From: Micrococcales bacterium 72-143
Lineage (GTDB): Bacteria > Actinomycetota > Actinomycetes > Actinomycetales > Microbacteriaceae
DNA: 64,000 nt
NCBI GenBank assembly: GCA_001898835.1
Contig: MKVM01000001.1
Location: 330,233 to 394,232, forward strand
Reading direction: 5' to 3'
How positions within the stretch are numbered: the stretch's first letter is position 1; each line of letters begins with the position of its first letter. Position numbers and translations under genes: made by a program. The notes under the pieces are model-generated. The model worked only from the letters and a program-made list of their open reading frames with translations. It ran no database searches and was not told the DNA's origin. Shown here piece by piece: positions 9,736 through 21,258 of this stretch.

Positions 9736-9802
9736 CTGAGGTAGGCCCGGCTCACGCCGCCCGGAAATAGGGATTCCTCCCGATCCGGGCGGCGTACCTC
9801 AG
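9736..9802. repeat. Nested inverted repeat between the beta-oxidation operon and the LuxR locus
   Basis: Two pairs of arms share one axis. The outer arms are CTGAGGTA (9736-9743) and TACCTCAG (9795-9802), perfect over 8 bp. The inner arms are CGCCGCCCGGA (9755-9765) and TCCGGGCGGCG (9784-9794), perfect over 11 bp. The left side has an 11-nt bulge and the right side none. There is no T-run. It may be a terminator, a regulator-binding site, or both; it ends 16 nt before the small ORF. Confidence 0.6.
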
Positions 9803-9818
9803 TTCCGATGCTGGAGGC

Positions 9819-10004
9819 ATGGAACTCACGAGCGACTACCGCATCTGGATCTCCGAGTCACGTGACGCCGAGCTCGACCTCGCTGCGGAGCGCGCACGAG
9901 TGGCCGTCGAGCGCGCGGCCGAGGCCGGCGGCGGCGCGGGCGGGAACCTCCTGTCCCGTCTGCGCCGCCACCCGCTCCGCAACCCGCGGGCGGTGACCCG
10001 CTGA
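9819..10004 (+). CDS. Small hypothetical protein (61 aa)
   Basis: The frame from ATG 9819 encodes 61 residues: an acidic N-terminal half (YRIWISESRDAELDLAAERAR), an Ala/Gly hinge, and a basic tail (RLRRHPLRNPRAVTR). Third-position G/C bias fits a real gene. GGAGG sits only 1 nt before the ATG, which is too close to work well, so a leaderless or coupled start is possible; the overlapping frame from 9808 is less protein-like. I do not recognise the family. Its position just upstream of the LuxR-type regulator suggests co-transcription. Confidence 0.5.
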   Translation: MELTSDYRIWISESRDAELDLAAERARVAVERAAEAGGGAGGNLLSRLRRHPLRNPRAVTR

Positions 10005-10054
10005 ACGACCGCGCACGGTCCGGGCGCCGCGTCGGTGCCAGGTGGCACGATGAG

Positions 10055-12955
10055 GTGGTGCGCATCCAGACCGTCTCGCCCATGGTCGGCCGCACCGCCG
10101 AGCTGCGAGAGCTGCGTGCCGCGTCCGACGAGGCGCGGCACGGCTCCCCCCGCGTCGTCGTGCTCGGCGGGGAGGCCGGCATCGGCAAGACGCGCCTCGT
10201 CGACGAGTTCGTGGCGCAGCTGGACGAGCGGACGGTCGTGGTGCGCGGTCAGTGCGTCGAGTTCGGCACGGTCGGCATCCCCTACGCGCCCCTCGTCGGC
10301 GTCCTGAGGGACCTCGTCGATGCGGTCGGCTCGGACGCCGTGTTCGCGGCGGCCGGCGGCGGCGCGCCGACGCTCCGCACGCTCGTCGAGGCGCATGCGC
10401 CGATCGAACGCGACGAGCGGCTCGGCGTCGAGCGGCTCGACGAGGTCGTGACGACGATCCTCGAGCAGCTGTCCGCCGATCGGGAGCTCGTGGTCGTCAT
10501 CGAAGACGTCCACTGGGCCGATCCCGCGACGCTCGACGTCCTCCGGTTCCTCGCCCGCATGCTGCGCTCGGGGCGGCTCCTGATCGTGCTCAGCTACCGC
10601 AGCGACGACATCACCCGCGGTCATCCGCTCCGAGCCGTGCTCGGCGAGTTCGAGCGCAATCGTCGCGTCTCACGGGTGCTGCTGGCCCGGCTCGACGCCG
10701 CCGAGGTGCGCGCCCAGCTCGAGGGGCTGCTCGGGGGCGTCCCCACGGCAGAGCAGAGCCGCACGGTGTTCGACAGGAGCGAGGGGGTCCCGTTCTTCGT
10801 CGAGGAGCTCGTCGGATGCGGCGGCGAGCTCGCGACGGGCGTGCCCGTGACCCTGCGGGAGCTGCTGCTCGCACGGTACGAAGCTCTCGGCCCGAGCGCT
10901 CGGCGCATCGTCCGGGTGCTCGCCGCGGGCGGCGGGCGCACCGACCACGAGATCCTCGCGGCGGTCGTGGTCGCCGAGGCCGCGGAGCTCGACGCCGCCC
11001 TTCGCGAGGCGGTCGAGGCGGGCGTGGTCGTCACGACGGCCCGGGGCTACGACTTCCGCCACGCGCTCGTGCGGGAGGCCGTGGCCGACGAGCTGCTGCC
11101 CGGTGAGCGGGCGGAGGTGCACGGCCGGTACGCGGCCGCCCTCGCCGCTCAACCCGTCGCCCCCGCCGCGCGGGCCGCGCGGGCGGTGCTCGTCTCCGCG
11201 CACTGGCTCGAGGCCCATGACCTCGAGCACGCCTTCCGCACCTCGCTCGAGGGCATGCGGCTCAGCCGGGCGGCCTTCGCCTACGCGAGCGCGGCGCAGC
11301 TGGGCGAGCGGGCGCTGTCGCTCTGGGACCGGGTCCCGGATGCCGCAGCGGTCGCCGAGGTCTCGCACGTCGAGCTGCTCGGCCTCGTCGCCCGCTCCTG
11401 GCGCGCCGCCGGCGAGCCGCAGCGCGCGATCGCGACGATCGATCTCGCGATCGCGGAAGCGCGCGACGCCGATCGCGTCGAGCGGGCACGGCTGCTCCGC
11501 GACCGCGGGCTCATGCTCGGCACCCAGGGCCACGCCGACTCGCTCACGATGTACGAGGAGGCGCTCGAGCTGCTGGGCGACGCGGAGGAGCCGCGCCTCC
11601 GCGCCGGGCTGCTCGCCGAGGCGGCGAGCAAGTACATGGTCTCGGGACGCAACGAGCGGGCGCTCGAGGCCGCGACGGAGGCCATCGCCCTGGCGCCGGC
11701 GGACGCCTCGCGCATCCGCTCGGTCGCAGCGAACGTCCGCGCGGGCACGCTCACCCACCTCGGGCGCATCGCCGAGGGCGCGGCCGACTACGCGCTCGCG
11801 CTGCGTGAGGCGGGCGACGATCGCGACGCGCTGCTGCGTTACCACGTGAACTACTCGGACACGCTCCACCTCCTCGGCCGGTACCGGGCGTCGATGGAGG
11901 TGGCGCTCGCCGGCATCCGGATCGCCGACGCCTCGGGCGTCGCGCGCACCTCCGGCGCGATCCTCGCGCTCAACACCGTCGACCCGCTGTTCGCGCTCGG
12001 CGAGTGGGACCGGGCCGACGCCCTCATCGAGGACTCGCTCGAGCTGGAGCCGCCCGTCGTCTTCCGGGTGTACCTGCGGCGCGCCCGCATCCGCTCGGTG
12101 CTCTGGCGCGGCGATGCCGAGCGCGCGCGGTCGCTGTTCGAGCAATGGGAGCCGTCGATGCGGCAGATCGCCGACTTCGAGGACCAGGTGGCCGCGGGGC
12201 TCGCGCTCGACATCGCGGAGGTCGAGCTGGCGCTCGGCGATCTCGACGCCGCGTGGGCGTGGGCGGGGAGGCTCGTCGAGCGCGAGCGGCTCGCGTCGGC
12301 GCCGTGGGAGCTGCCGATCGCGCCCGTCGTCGCACGCATCATCGCGCGGCGGCGCGAGGCGGCGGGCGATCCGGGACTTCAGGCGGACCTCGTCACGCGG
12401 CTGCGTGCCGTGATCGAACGCGACGCGTGGCCGACGCGCCCGCTGTGGGCGGCCTTCACGGAGGCGGAGCTCGGCGGCGCCACTGGTGCCGGTGACGACG
12501 TCGAGCTGTGGCGCGCCGCCCTCCGGGAGGCCGAGGCCCCGGAGACCGCGGTTCTCACGCGGCTCCAGCTCCGCCGTGGGCTGGCCCGGGCCCAGCTCCT
12601 GCAGGGCGACCGTGTGGGTGCCGCGGATTCGCTCGACGTCCTCCGGGCGGACGCCGCGCAGCTGGGAGCGGGGCTGCTGGTCACGGAGTCGGACCGACTC
12701 GTCGCGTCCGCCGGGCTCTCCGGCCCGACCCGAACCACGGATCCCGAGGAGCTCACCGCCCGCGAACGCCAGGTGCTGGAGCTCATCGCGGAGGGGCTCA
12801 GCAACGGTCAGATCGCCGAACGCCTCTACATCAGCCGCAAGACGGTGTCGGTGCACGTCTCGGCGATCCTGCGCAAGCTGGGTGCGGCCTCCCGGACGGA
12901 GGCCGCACGCCTGCTGCTCAGTGCATCGCCGGAGCGGCCAGCTCCTCGTCGGTGA
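10055..12955 (+). CDS. Large ATP-binding LuxR-family (LAL) transcriptional regulator
   Basis: A 966-residue protein in the MalT/LAL layout. An N-terminal P-loop ATPase has Walker A GGEAGIGKTR (39-48) and Walker B VVVIEDVHWADP; a long helical, TPR-like middle region rich in Ala/Glu follows, with a C-terminal LuxR helix-turn-helix starting at LTARERQVLELIAEG and continuing through NGQIAERLYISRKTVSVH. Such proteins activate transcription on binding an inducer and ATP. GTG 10055, GTG 10058 and ATG 10082 are all possible starts. It overlaps the convergent efflux gene by 38 bp. Its target is unknown; the nested repeat upstream is a candidate site. Confidence 0.88.
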   Translation: MVRIQTVSPMVGRTAELRELRAASDEARHGSPRVVVLGGEAGIGKTRLVDEFVAQLDERTVVVRGQCVEFGTVGIPYAPLVGVLRDLVDAVGSDAVFAAAGGGAPTLRTLVEAHAPIERDERLGVERLDEVVTTILEQLSADRELVVVIEDVHWADPATLDVLRFLARMLRSGRLLIVLSYRSDDITRGHPLRAVLGEFERNRRVSRVLLARLDAAEVRAQLEGLLGGVPTAEQSRTVFDRSEGVPFFVEELVGCGGELATGVPVTLRELLLARYEALGPSARRIVRVLAAGGGRTDHEILAAVVVAEAAELDAALREAVEAGVVVTTARGYDFRHALVREAVADELLPGERAEVHGRYAAALAAQPVAPAARAARAVLVSAHWLEAHDLEHAFRTSLEGMRLSRAAFAYASAAQLGERALSLWDRVPDAAAVAEVSHVELLGLVARSWRAAGEPQRAIATIDLAIAEARDADRVERARLLRDRGLMLGTQGHADSLTMYEEALELLGDAEEPRLRAGLLAEAASKYMVSGRNERALEAATEAIALAPADASRIRSVAANVRAGTLTHLGRIAEGAADYALALREAGDDRDALLRYHVNYSDTLHLLGRYRASMEVALAGIRIADASGVARTSGAILALNTVDPLFALGEWDRADALIEDSLELEPPVVFRVYLRRARIRSVLWRGDAERARSLFEQWEPSMRQIADFEDQVAAGLALDIAEVELALGDLDAAWAWAGRLVERERLASAPWELPIAPVVARIIARRREAAGDPGLQADLVTRLRAVIERDAWPTRPLWAAFTEAELGGATGAGDDVELWRAALREAEAPETAVLTRLQLRRGLARAQLLQGDRVGAADSLDVLRADAAQLGAGLLVTESDRLVASAGLSGPTRTTDPEELTARERQVLELIAEGLSNGQIAERLYISRKTVSVHVSAILRKLGAASRTEAARLLLSASPERPAPRR

Positions 12956-14414
12956 GCTCGGGGCGCACCGGCTTCCGCACGAAGAACGCGGCCACGATGG
13001 CCAGCGGCGAGAGGATGGCCCCGCCGAGGAAGGCCCAGTGCACGCCCGCGATGAGCTGCTCTGGCGTCGCCGCTTCAGGGTTCACCGCGCCGGCGGCCGA
13101 GGTGCCGATCGCCAGCAGCGCGATGAAGGCGGCGGTGCCCGCCGCGCCCGCGACCTGCTGGACGGTGCCGATCGTCGCCGATCCGTGCGAGTAGAGGTGG
13201 GGCGGCAGCGCGCTCGTCGCCGTCGTGAAGATCGGCGTGAAGAGCAGCCCGAGCCCGAGGCTCAGCACGATGTGGGTCACGAGCACGAACCAGAGCTGCG
13301 TCTCGGGCCCGAAGAAGGTCATCGCCCAGATGGCGGAGCTCATAACGATCGAGCCCGGGATCACGAGCGGTGCAGGCCCGAAGCGGTCGTAGAGGCGGCC
13401 GACGATCGGGCCGAGCAGCCCCATGAGCAGTCCACCCGGCAGGAGCGTCAACCCGATCGCGAGCGCCTCGACCCCGAGCCCGCGCTCGAGGTAGATCGGG
13501 AAGAGGATCACGACGCCGAACAGCACGGCCATCAGGATCACGAAGAACAGGATCGACACCGTGAAGCTGCGCGAGCGGAAGGTGCGCAGGTCGAGCAGCG
13601 CGGCATCCCGACGCTGCAGTCGCAGCTGCCGCCAGATGAACAGCCCGAGCGAGACCCCGCCGATGACGAGCGGGATCCACGACGGGACCATCGCCTTGCC
13701 CTCCGCGGCCAGGCCGAGGTTGCTCAGTCCGAACACGATGCCGCTGAAGCCGAAGGCCGACAGCACGACCGACGGAACGTCGAGCGGCACCTTGCGGGGC
13801 TCCGAGACGTTCGGGACACGCGCGATGCCGATGGCGAGCATGACGAGCGCGATCGGGAGCATGACCCAGAACAGCCCACGCCACGCGGTGAACTGCAGGA
13901 TGAGGCCGGAGACGGCCGGTCCGATCGCCGGCGCCACCGACATGACGATCGAGATGCGGCCCATGATGCGGCCGCGGTCGGAGAGCGGGACGAGCGTCAG
14001 GACCGTCGTCATGAGCAGCGGCATCATGATGCCGGTTCCCATGGCCTGGACGACGCGCCCGGCGACGAGCGGGCCGAAGCCGGGTGCCGTCGCGGCGATG
14101 AGCGTTCCCGTCGAGAACAGCGACATCGCCGTGATGAACACGGGGCGGGTGTTGAGGCGCTCGAGCAGGAAGCCCGTCACGGGGATGACGACGGCGAGGG
14201 TGAGCGCGAAGGCGGTCGTGAGCCACTGGCCTTCGCTCGGCGTGATCCGGAGGTCCTCCATGATCTCGGGCACGGCGACACTCATCGTGGTCTCGTTGAG
14301 GAAGACCACGAAGACGGCGGCGAGCAGGAGCACGATGGCGACGCGGTTGCGTCGGGCGATCGCGGGATCGAGGGCTCCGCTCGTGGCGGGCGACTCGACG
14401 GCGTGATTCGTCAC
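12918..14414 (-). CDS. MFS multidrug efflux transporter, DHA2 (14-TM) family
   Basis: A 498-residue polytopic protein of EmrB/QacA type. The 14 hydrophobic segments begin at about residue 28 (VAIVLLLAAVFVVFLNETT). Motif C of drug/H+ antiporters is represented by SVAPAIGPAVSGLI and motif A by AGRVVQAMGTG near the second loop. It is expected to export drugs or dyes by proton antiport. The upstream region has a TGTG-centred inverted repeat (14460-14478) resembling a TetR operator, although no TetR gene adjoins. The 3' end overlaps the LuxR regulator gene. Confidence 0.88.
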   Translation of the reverse strand: MTNHAVESPATSGALDPAIARRNRVAIVLLLAAVFVVFLNETTMSVAVPEIMEDLRITPSEGQWLTTAFALTLAVVIPVTGFLLERLNTRPVFITAMSLFSTGTLIAATAPGFGPLVAGRVVQAMGTGIMMPLLMTTVLTLVPLSDRGRIMGRISIVMSVAPAIGPAVSGLILQFTAWRGLFWVMLPIALVMLAIGIARVPNVSEPRKVPLDVPSVVLSAFGFSGIVFGLSNLGLAAEGKAMVPSWIPLVIGGVSLGLFIWRQLRLQRRDAALLDLRTFRSRSFTVSILFFVILMAVLFGVVILFPIYLERGLGVEALAIGLTLLPGGLLMGLLGPIVGRLYDRFGPAPLVIPGSIVMSSAIWAMTFFGPETQLWFVLVTHIVLSLGLGLLFTPIFTTATSALPPHLYSHGSATIGTVQQVAGAAGTAAFIALLAIGTSAAGAVNPEAATPEQLIAGVHWAFLGGAILSPLAIVAAFFVRKPVRPELTDEELAAPAMH

Positions 14415-14459
14415 GGTTCCTCCGGTGGGTGGTGGGCGATGGCCCGGGATGTCACTGCT

Positions 14460-14478
14460 ATGTGAACAGCGTCCACAT
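14460..14478. promoter_or_regulatory. Candidate TetR-type operator upstream of the efflux gene
   Basis: ATGTG at 14460-14464 and CACAT at 14474-14478 flank a 9-nt spacer. The minus-strand core TGTGGACGCTGTTCACA pairs at 6 of 8 symmetric positions. It lies 46-64 bp before the MFS start, a typical operator position for efflux pumps. Confidence 0.45.
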
Positions 14479-14517
14479 TAGCGCACGCCACCGACATCGC
14501 GTCGGGGCACGAGGGGG

Positions 14518-16461
14518 CTAACGGCCGTGCTCGACGTCGTATTCCCGGCGCACCTCATCCGGCAGCGGGCGGGCGACCGGGATGCGGGTGCCGAGCACCT
14601 GCGCGACGATGTCGCGCGCGATGCGCTGATCGGTGAGCCCGGCGTCCTCGAGGATCTGGTCGCGCGAGGCGTGCTCGAGGAACTCGTCCGGCAGGCCGAG
14701 CTCGTCGACCGCGGTGTCCACCCCGGCGGCGCGGAGGTCCTGGCGGATGCGCGTCCCCACCCCGCCCACGCGGATCCCGTCCTCGATCGAGACCACCAGC
14801 CGGTGCGCGCGCGCGAGCTCGACGACGCTGCCCGGCACCGGGATGACCCAGCGGGGGTCGATCACGGTGGCGCCGATCCCCTGCGCCGCGAGTCGGTCCG
14901 CCACGCGCATCGCGAGGGCCGCCATGGGCCCCACGGCCACGAGCAGCACGTCCCGGTGCGGCGCCTCGCGGAGCACATCGACGCCGTCCTCCGTGCGGCG
15001 CACCGCATCGAACTCGTTGCCGACCGATCCCTTCGAGAAGCGCAGCACCGTCGGTCCGTCGTCGACCGAGACGGCCTCCGCGAGCTCCTCGCGCAGCCGC
15101 GTCGCGTCGCGGGGCGCCGCGATCCGGATGCCCGGCACGACCTGGAGGATCGCGAGGTCCCACATGCCGTGATGGCTCGGGCCGTCCGGCCCGGTGACGC
15201 CCGCCCGGTCGAGCACGAAGGTGACGCCCGCGCGGTGGAGCGCGACGTCCATGAGCACCTGATCGAAGGCACGGTTGATGAAGGTCGCGTAGAGGGCGAC
15301 GACCGGATGCAGCCCCCCGAAGGCGAGTCCCGCGGCGCTCGTCGCCGCGTGCTGCTCGGCGATGCCCACGTCGAAGACGCGCTCCGGGAAGCGCTCCGCG
15401 AAGCGGTGCAGGCCGGTCGGGCGCAGCATCGCCGCGGTGATGCCCACGAGTCGCGGGTTCCGCTCGGCCAGTTCGAGGATCTCGTCGGCGAACACCGAGG
15501 TCCACGAGGGCTTGCTGGGGTGCTCGAGCGGCTCGCCGGTCTCGGGGTCGATCTGGCCGACCGCGTGGAACTGGTCCGCGACGTCGGCGAGGGCGGGCTC
15601 GTATCCGCGGCCCTTCTGCGTGATGACGTGCACGATGACCGGGGCGTCGTAGGCCTTCGCCTGGCTCAGCGCCTCCTCGAGCGAGCCCAGGTCGTGTCCG
15701 TCGACGGGACCCAGGTACTTGATATCGAGGTTCGAGTAGAGCGCCTCGTTGTTGGAGAACCGGGCGAGGAAGCCGTGGATGGCGCCGCGGGTGCCGCGAT
15801 AGAAGGCGCGCCCCGGCTTGCCGAGCCGGTCGAAGAACCGGCGGCTGCTGAAGTAGAGCGAGCGGTAGGCGCGGCGCGTGCGCACGGTATTGAGGAATCG
15901 CGCCATGCCGCCGATGGTCGGCGCGTAGGAGCGGCCGTTGTCGTTCACGATCATGACGAGCCGACGCGAGTTGTCGTCGGAGATGTTGTTGAGCGCCTCC
16001 CACGTCATGCCGCCGGTGAGGGCGCCGTCGCCGACGACCGCGACGACGTAGCGGTCGGACTGGCCCGTCATCGCGAAGGCGCGGGAGATGCCGTCCGCCC
16101 AGCTCAGCGAACTGGAGGCGTGCGAACTCTCCACGATGTCGTGCTCGGACTCGGCCCGCTGCGGGTAGCCCGCGAGGCCGCCCCGCTCGCGGAGTCCGGA
16201 GAAGTCCTGGCGGCCGGTGAGCAGCTTGTGCACGTAGCTCTGATGGCCGGTGTCGAACACCATGGCGTCGTGCGGCGAGTCGAAGACGCGGTGCATCGCG
16301 ATGGAGAGCTCGACGACGCCCAGGTTCGGTCCGAGGTGCCCGCCGGTCTTGGAGACCTCCCGCACGAGGAACTCGCGGACCTCCCCCGCGAGCTGGGTGA
16401 GCTGTTCGCGGGTGAGCCCGTCGAGGTCGCGGGGACCCTGGATCGACTCGAGAAGACTCAC
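14518..16461 (-). CDS. dxs: 1-deoxy-D-xylulose-5-phosphate synthase
   Basis: A 647-residue enzyme condensing pyruvate and glyceraldehyde 3-phosphate with thiamine diphosphate, the first step of the MEP isoprenoid pathway. The N-terminus carries the expected RDLDGLTREQLTQLA and TGGHLGPNLGVVELSIA blocks. The thiamine motif is GDGALTGGMTWEALNN with a downstream NDN, and the transketolase pyrimidine domain has FDVGIAEQHAAT. Length is normal. The start is GTG 16461, with TAGGGT 7 nt before it inside the 21-bp gap after acnA, so dxs probably has its own leaderless promoter. Confidence 0.96.
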   Translation of the reverse strand: MSLLESIQGPRDLDGLTREQLTQLAGEVREFLVREVSKTGGHLGPNLGVVELSIAMHRVFDSPHDAMVFDTGHQSYVHKLLTGRQDFSGLRERGGLAGYPQRAESEHDIVESSHASSSLSWADGISRAFAMTGQSDRYVVAVVGDGALTGGMTWEALNNISDDNSRRLVMIVNDNGRSYAPTIGGMARFLNTVRTRRAYRSLYFSSRRFFDRLGKPGRAFYRGTRGAIHGFLARFSNNEALYSNLDIKYLGPVDGHDLGSLEEALSQAKAYDAPVIVHVITQKGRGYEPALADVADQFHAVGQIDPETGEPLEHPSKPSWTSVFADEILELAERNPRLVGITAAMLRPTGLHRFAERFPERVFDVGIAEQHAATSAAGLAFGGLHPVVALYATFINRAFDQVLMDVALHRAGVTFVLDRAGVTGPDGPSHHGMWDLAILQVVPGIRIAAPRDATRLREELAEAVSVDDGPTVLRFSKGSVGNEFDAVRRTEDGVDVLREAPHRDVLLVAVGPMAALAMRVADRLAAQGIGATVIDPRWVIPVPGSVVELARAHRLVVSIEDGIRVGGVGTRIRQDLRAAGVDTAVDELGLPDEFLEHASRDQILEDAGLTDQRIARDIVAQVLGTRIPVARPLPDEVRREYDVEHGR

Positions 16462-16468
16462 GGGTTCG

Positions 16469-16474
16469 ACCCTA
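16469..16474 (-). promoter_or_regulatory. Putative -10 of dxs (leaderless)
   Basis: TAGGGT on the minus strand, 7 nt before GTG 16461 and within the acnA-dxs gap. It implies dxs can be expressed without acnA read-through. Confidence 0.4.
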
Positions 16475-16482
16475 CGCCGAGA

Positions 16483-19317
<2,835 letters not shown>

Positions 19318-19389
19318 GATCGTCTCCTCTGGCGAATGTCCGGATGCGCTGCCTCAGCCATCCTGACGGCCGACGCAGGCGCGTACCAG

Positions 19390-19403
19390 CAAGGCAAGCC
19401 TAA
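19390..19403. promoter_or_regulatory. Iron-box-like inverted repeat upstream of acnA
   Basis: CAAGGCAAGCCTAA matches 12 of 14 positions of the palindromic core TTAGGCAAGCCTAA seen in DtxR/IdeR sites. It lies 73-86 bp before the acnA start. Aconitase needs a 4Fe-4S cluster, so iron control is biologically sensible, but the match is partial. Confidence 0.35.
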
Positions 19404-19434
19404 GCCTGTCCGCCTCGGCGCACCCGAGTCGATT

Positions 19435-19452
19435 TATCTTGATATCAAGATA
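19435..19452. promoter_or_regulatory. 18-bp perfect palindrome upstream of acnA
   Basis: TATCTTGATATCAAGATA is perfectly self-complementary and strikingly AT-rich in a 70 percent GC context. It lies between the stop of the DUF3159 gene (19455) and acnA, 118 bp before the acnA start. The form resembles MarR-family operators; the regulator is not identified. Confidence 0.65.
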
Positions 19453-19454
19453 TC

Positions 19455-20192
19455 TTACGCGCTCTCGGACGCCTCCGCGTCCACCGCGCCGGTCCACGCG
19501 CTGCGGATGAGCAGCCAGGTCACCCAGAGCACGATCGCGTACGGCGGGATGCCGAGCAGCAGCTTCATCGTCGCGAGCCCGGCGGCATCGTCCGCGAGGT
19601 AGAGGGGCACCTCGACCGCGAGACGGACGGCCGGCAGAACGGCCCACAGGACGGTCGCGATGAGCGCGACCCGCGCCTTCGCGGGGTCGGCCCGCCACAC
19701 CGTGTCGCCCGTCAGGAGCCCCGCCATCACGCCGATGAGCGGCCGCCGCACGGCGATGCTCAGCAGCATCGCCACGAGCAGCACGACGTTGATGATGAGC
19801 CCCGGGAGGAAGTTGTCGGACGCGCGCCCGCTGAGCAGCGCGAGCCCCGCCGACACGCCGACGCCGAGCGCGCCCACGACCGCCGTCATCACCGGCTGGC
19901 GCATCACGACACGCGCCGCGATGAAGACGACCGCGAGGCCCAGCGGCGCGAGCACCGACGGGACGAGCTGCTGCGTGATCGTGAACACGACGAGGAACAG
20001 CAGCGGCGGCAGGATCGACTCCACGAGGCCGCGGATGCCGCCGACGGCCGCGAGCAGCGCGCGACCGCTCGGCGCCTCCCCCGGTCGCACATGACCGAGA
20101 CCCGAGCGGCGGGCCGCCGCCGCCATCGCGTCGGAGAAGGACGGGGCCGGCTGGTCCGGGGTCCGGTCGTCGGCCTCGCCGCCGGCCGGCAT
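19455..20192 (-). CDS. DUF3159 family membrane protein
   Basis: A 245-residue protein with a charged N-terminal 45 residues and about six hydrophobic segments from LVESILPPLLFLVVFTIT onward. This is the DUF3159 family of actinobacterial membrane proteins. Its start overlaps the DUF3710 stop by one base (TGATG), and dut-DUF3710-DUF3159 is a conserved order. A transport or channel role is sometimes guessed but nothing here proves it. Confidence 0.85.
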   Translation of the reverse strand: MPAGGEADDRTPDQPAPSFSDAMAAAARRSGLGHVRPGEAPSGRALLAAVGGIRGLVESILPPLLFLVVFTITQQLVPSVLAPLGLAVVFIAARVVMRQPVMTAVVGALGVGVSAGLALLSGRASDNFLPGLIINVVLLVAMLLSIAVRRPLIGVMAGLLTGDTVWRADPAKARVALIATVLWAVLPAVRLAVEVPLYLADDAAGLATMKLLLGIPPYAIVLWVTWLLIRSAWTGAVDAEASESA

Positions 20193-20803
20193 CAGGCCTG
20201 CTCGCCCGGCTGGACGTTCGCGGGCACGTGCAGCGGGATGAGGTCACGTGGGGGCATCGGCGTCGTGCCGCGCACCACCACGATGCTGCGGAACAGGTCC
20301 TCGACCTGCGCCGCGGCATCCGCGTCCACCGCCGCCTTGCCGCTGATGACGCCGCGGAGGAACCAGCGGGGGCCGTCCACGCCGACGAACCGCGCGATCC
20401 GCACCCCAGGCGCGTTGCCGGCCGGAGCGGGAATCTCGGCGCGCAGCTCGGGCCCGAACGGGCCGTCGACGGTCTGCGTCGTGCCGCCCTGGCGGGCGAT
20501 CTGCTCGACGATCTGCTCGCGGATCTCGTGCCAGAGCCCGCTCGTGCGGGGCGCGGCGAAGGGCTGCACCTGCAGCGTCGATTCGGCGTAGTCGAGGGCC
20601 ACGGCGACGACGCGCTTGCTGCCCTCCTCGATCTCGAGGCGCAGCGCCAGCTCGGGACGCGGCAGGATCTTGACACCGCCGAGGTCGACGTACGGACGGA
20701 CGGCGTTCGCCTCCGCGACATCGAGCGGGCCGTTCTCCGCGCGGTCCTCCGGTGCGGACTTCGGCTGGTCGGCGGATGCGTCGTCGATCGGGTCGTCGCT
20801 CAT
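20192..20803 (-). CDS. DUF3710 domain-containing protein
   Basis: A 203-residue soluble protein. The acidic N-terminus is followed by VRPYVDLGGVKILPRPELALRL and an alternating beta/alpha body that includes DGPRWFLRGVISG. It belongs to the actinobacterial DUF3710 family, function unknown. It overlaps dut upstream by 4 nt (ATGA) and the DUF3159 gene by 1 nt, so the three are translationally coupled. Confidence 0.85.
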   Translation of the reverse strand: MSDDPIDDASADQPKSAPEDRAENGPLDVAEANAVRPYVDLGGVKILPRPELALRLEIEEGSKRVVAVALDYAESTLQVQPFAAPRTSGLWHEIREQIVEQIARQGGTTQTVDGPFGPELRAEIPAPAGNAPGVRIARFVGVDGPRWFLRGVISGKAAVDADAAAQVEDLFRSIVVVRGTTPMPPRDLIPLHVPANVQPGEQA

Positions 20804-21252
20804 GGGGTTCCTCCTCGGGTCGAGTAGCCCGTCGAGCCGAAGCCTCCCTCGCCGCGGTCGGAGCCGGGCAGGCGTTCGACCGGGATGAAGCGCGCCCGGC
20901 TGACGGGCATGACGATGAGCTGAGCGATGCGGTCGCCGGCGGAGACGGCGTAGCTCTCGCGGGCATCGGTGTTCAGCAGCGTGACCCGGATCTCGCCCCG
21001 GTATCCCGCGTCGACGGTGCCGGGGCTGTTCACGATCGTGATGCCGTGCTTGGCCGCGAGCCCGCTGCGCGGGACGACGAAGGCGACATAGCCGTCGGGG
21101 AGGGCGATGGCCACCCCCGTGCCCACGACGGCCCGCTCGCCGGGGGCGAGCACGACGTCCTCGCTCGACACGAGGTCGGCTCCGGCGTCGCCGGGATGGG
21201 CGTAGGCGGGAACGGTGTCGCCGCGGAACAGCACCTCGACGGACTCGGTCAC
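20800..21252 (-). CDS. dut: dUTP diphosphatase
   Basis: A 150-residue trimeric-type dUTPase that removes dUTP and supplies dUMP for dTMP synthesis. Motifs in order are AHPGDAGADL, PRSGLAAKHG, NSPGTVDAGYRGE, DRIAQLI and the C-terminal RGEGGFGSTG arm, so it is complete. I chose GTG 21252 rather than ATG 21270: a TATCGT box lies exactly 6 nt before the GTG, and the ATG would start upstream of that promoter. It heads dut-DUF3710-DUF3159. Confidence 0.94.
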   Translation of the reverse strand: MTESVEVLFRGDTVPAYAHPGDAGADLVSSEDVVLAPGERAVVGTGVAIALPDGYVAFVVPRSGLAAKHGITIVNSPGTVDAGYRGEIRVTLLNTDARESYAVSAGDRIAQLIVMPVSRARFIPVERLPGSDRGEGGFGSTGYSTRGGTP

Positions 21253-21258
21253 CCCACG

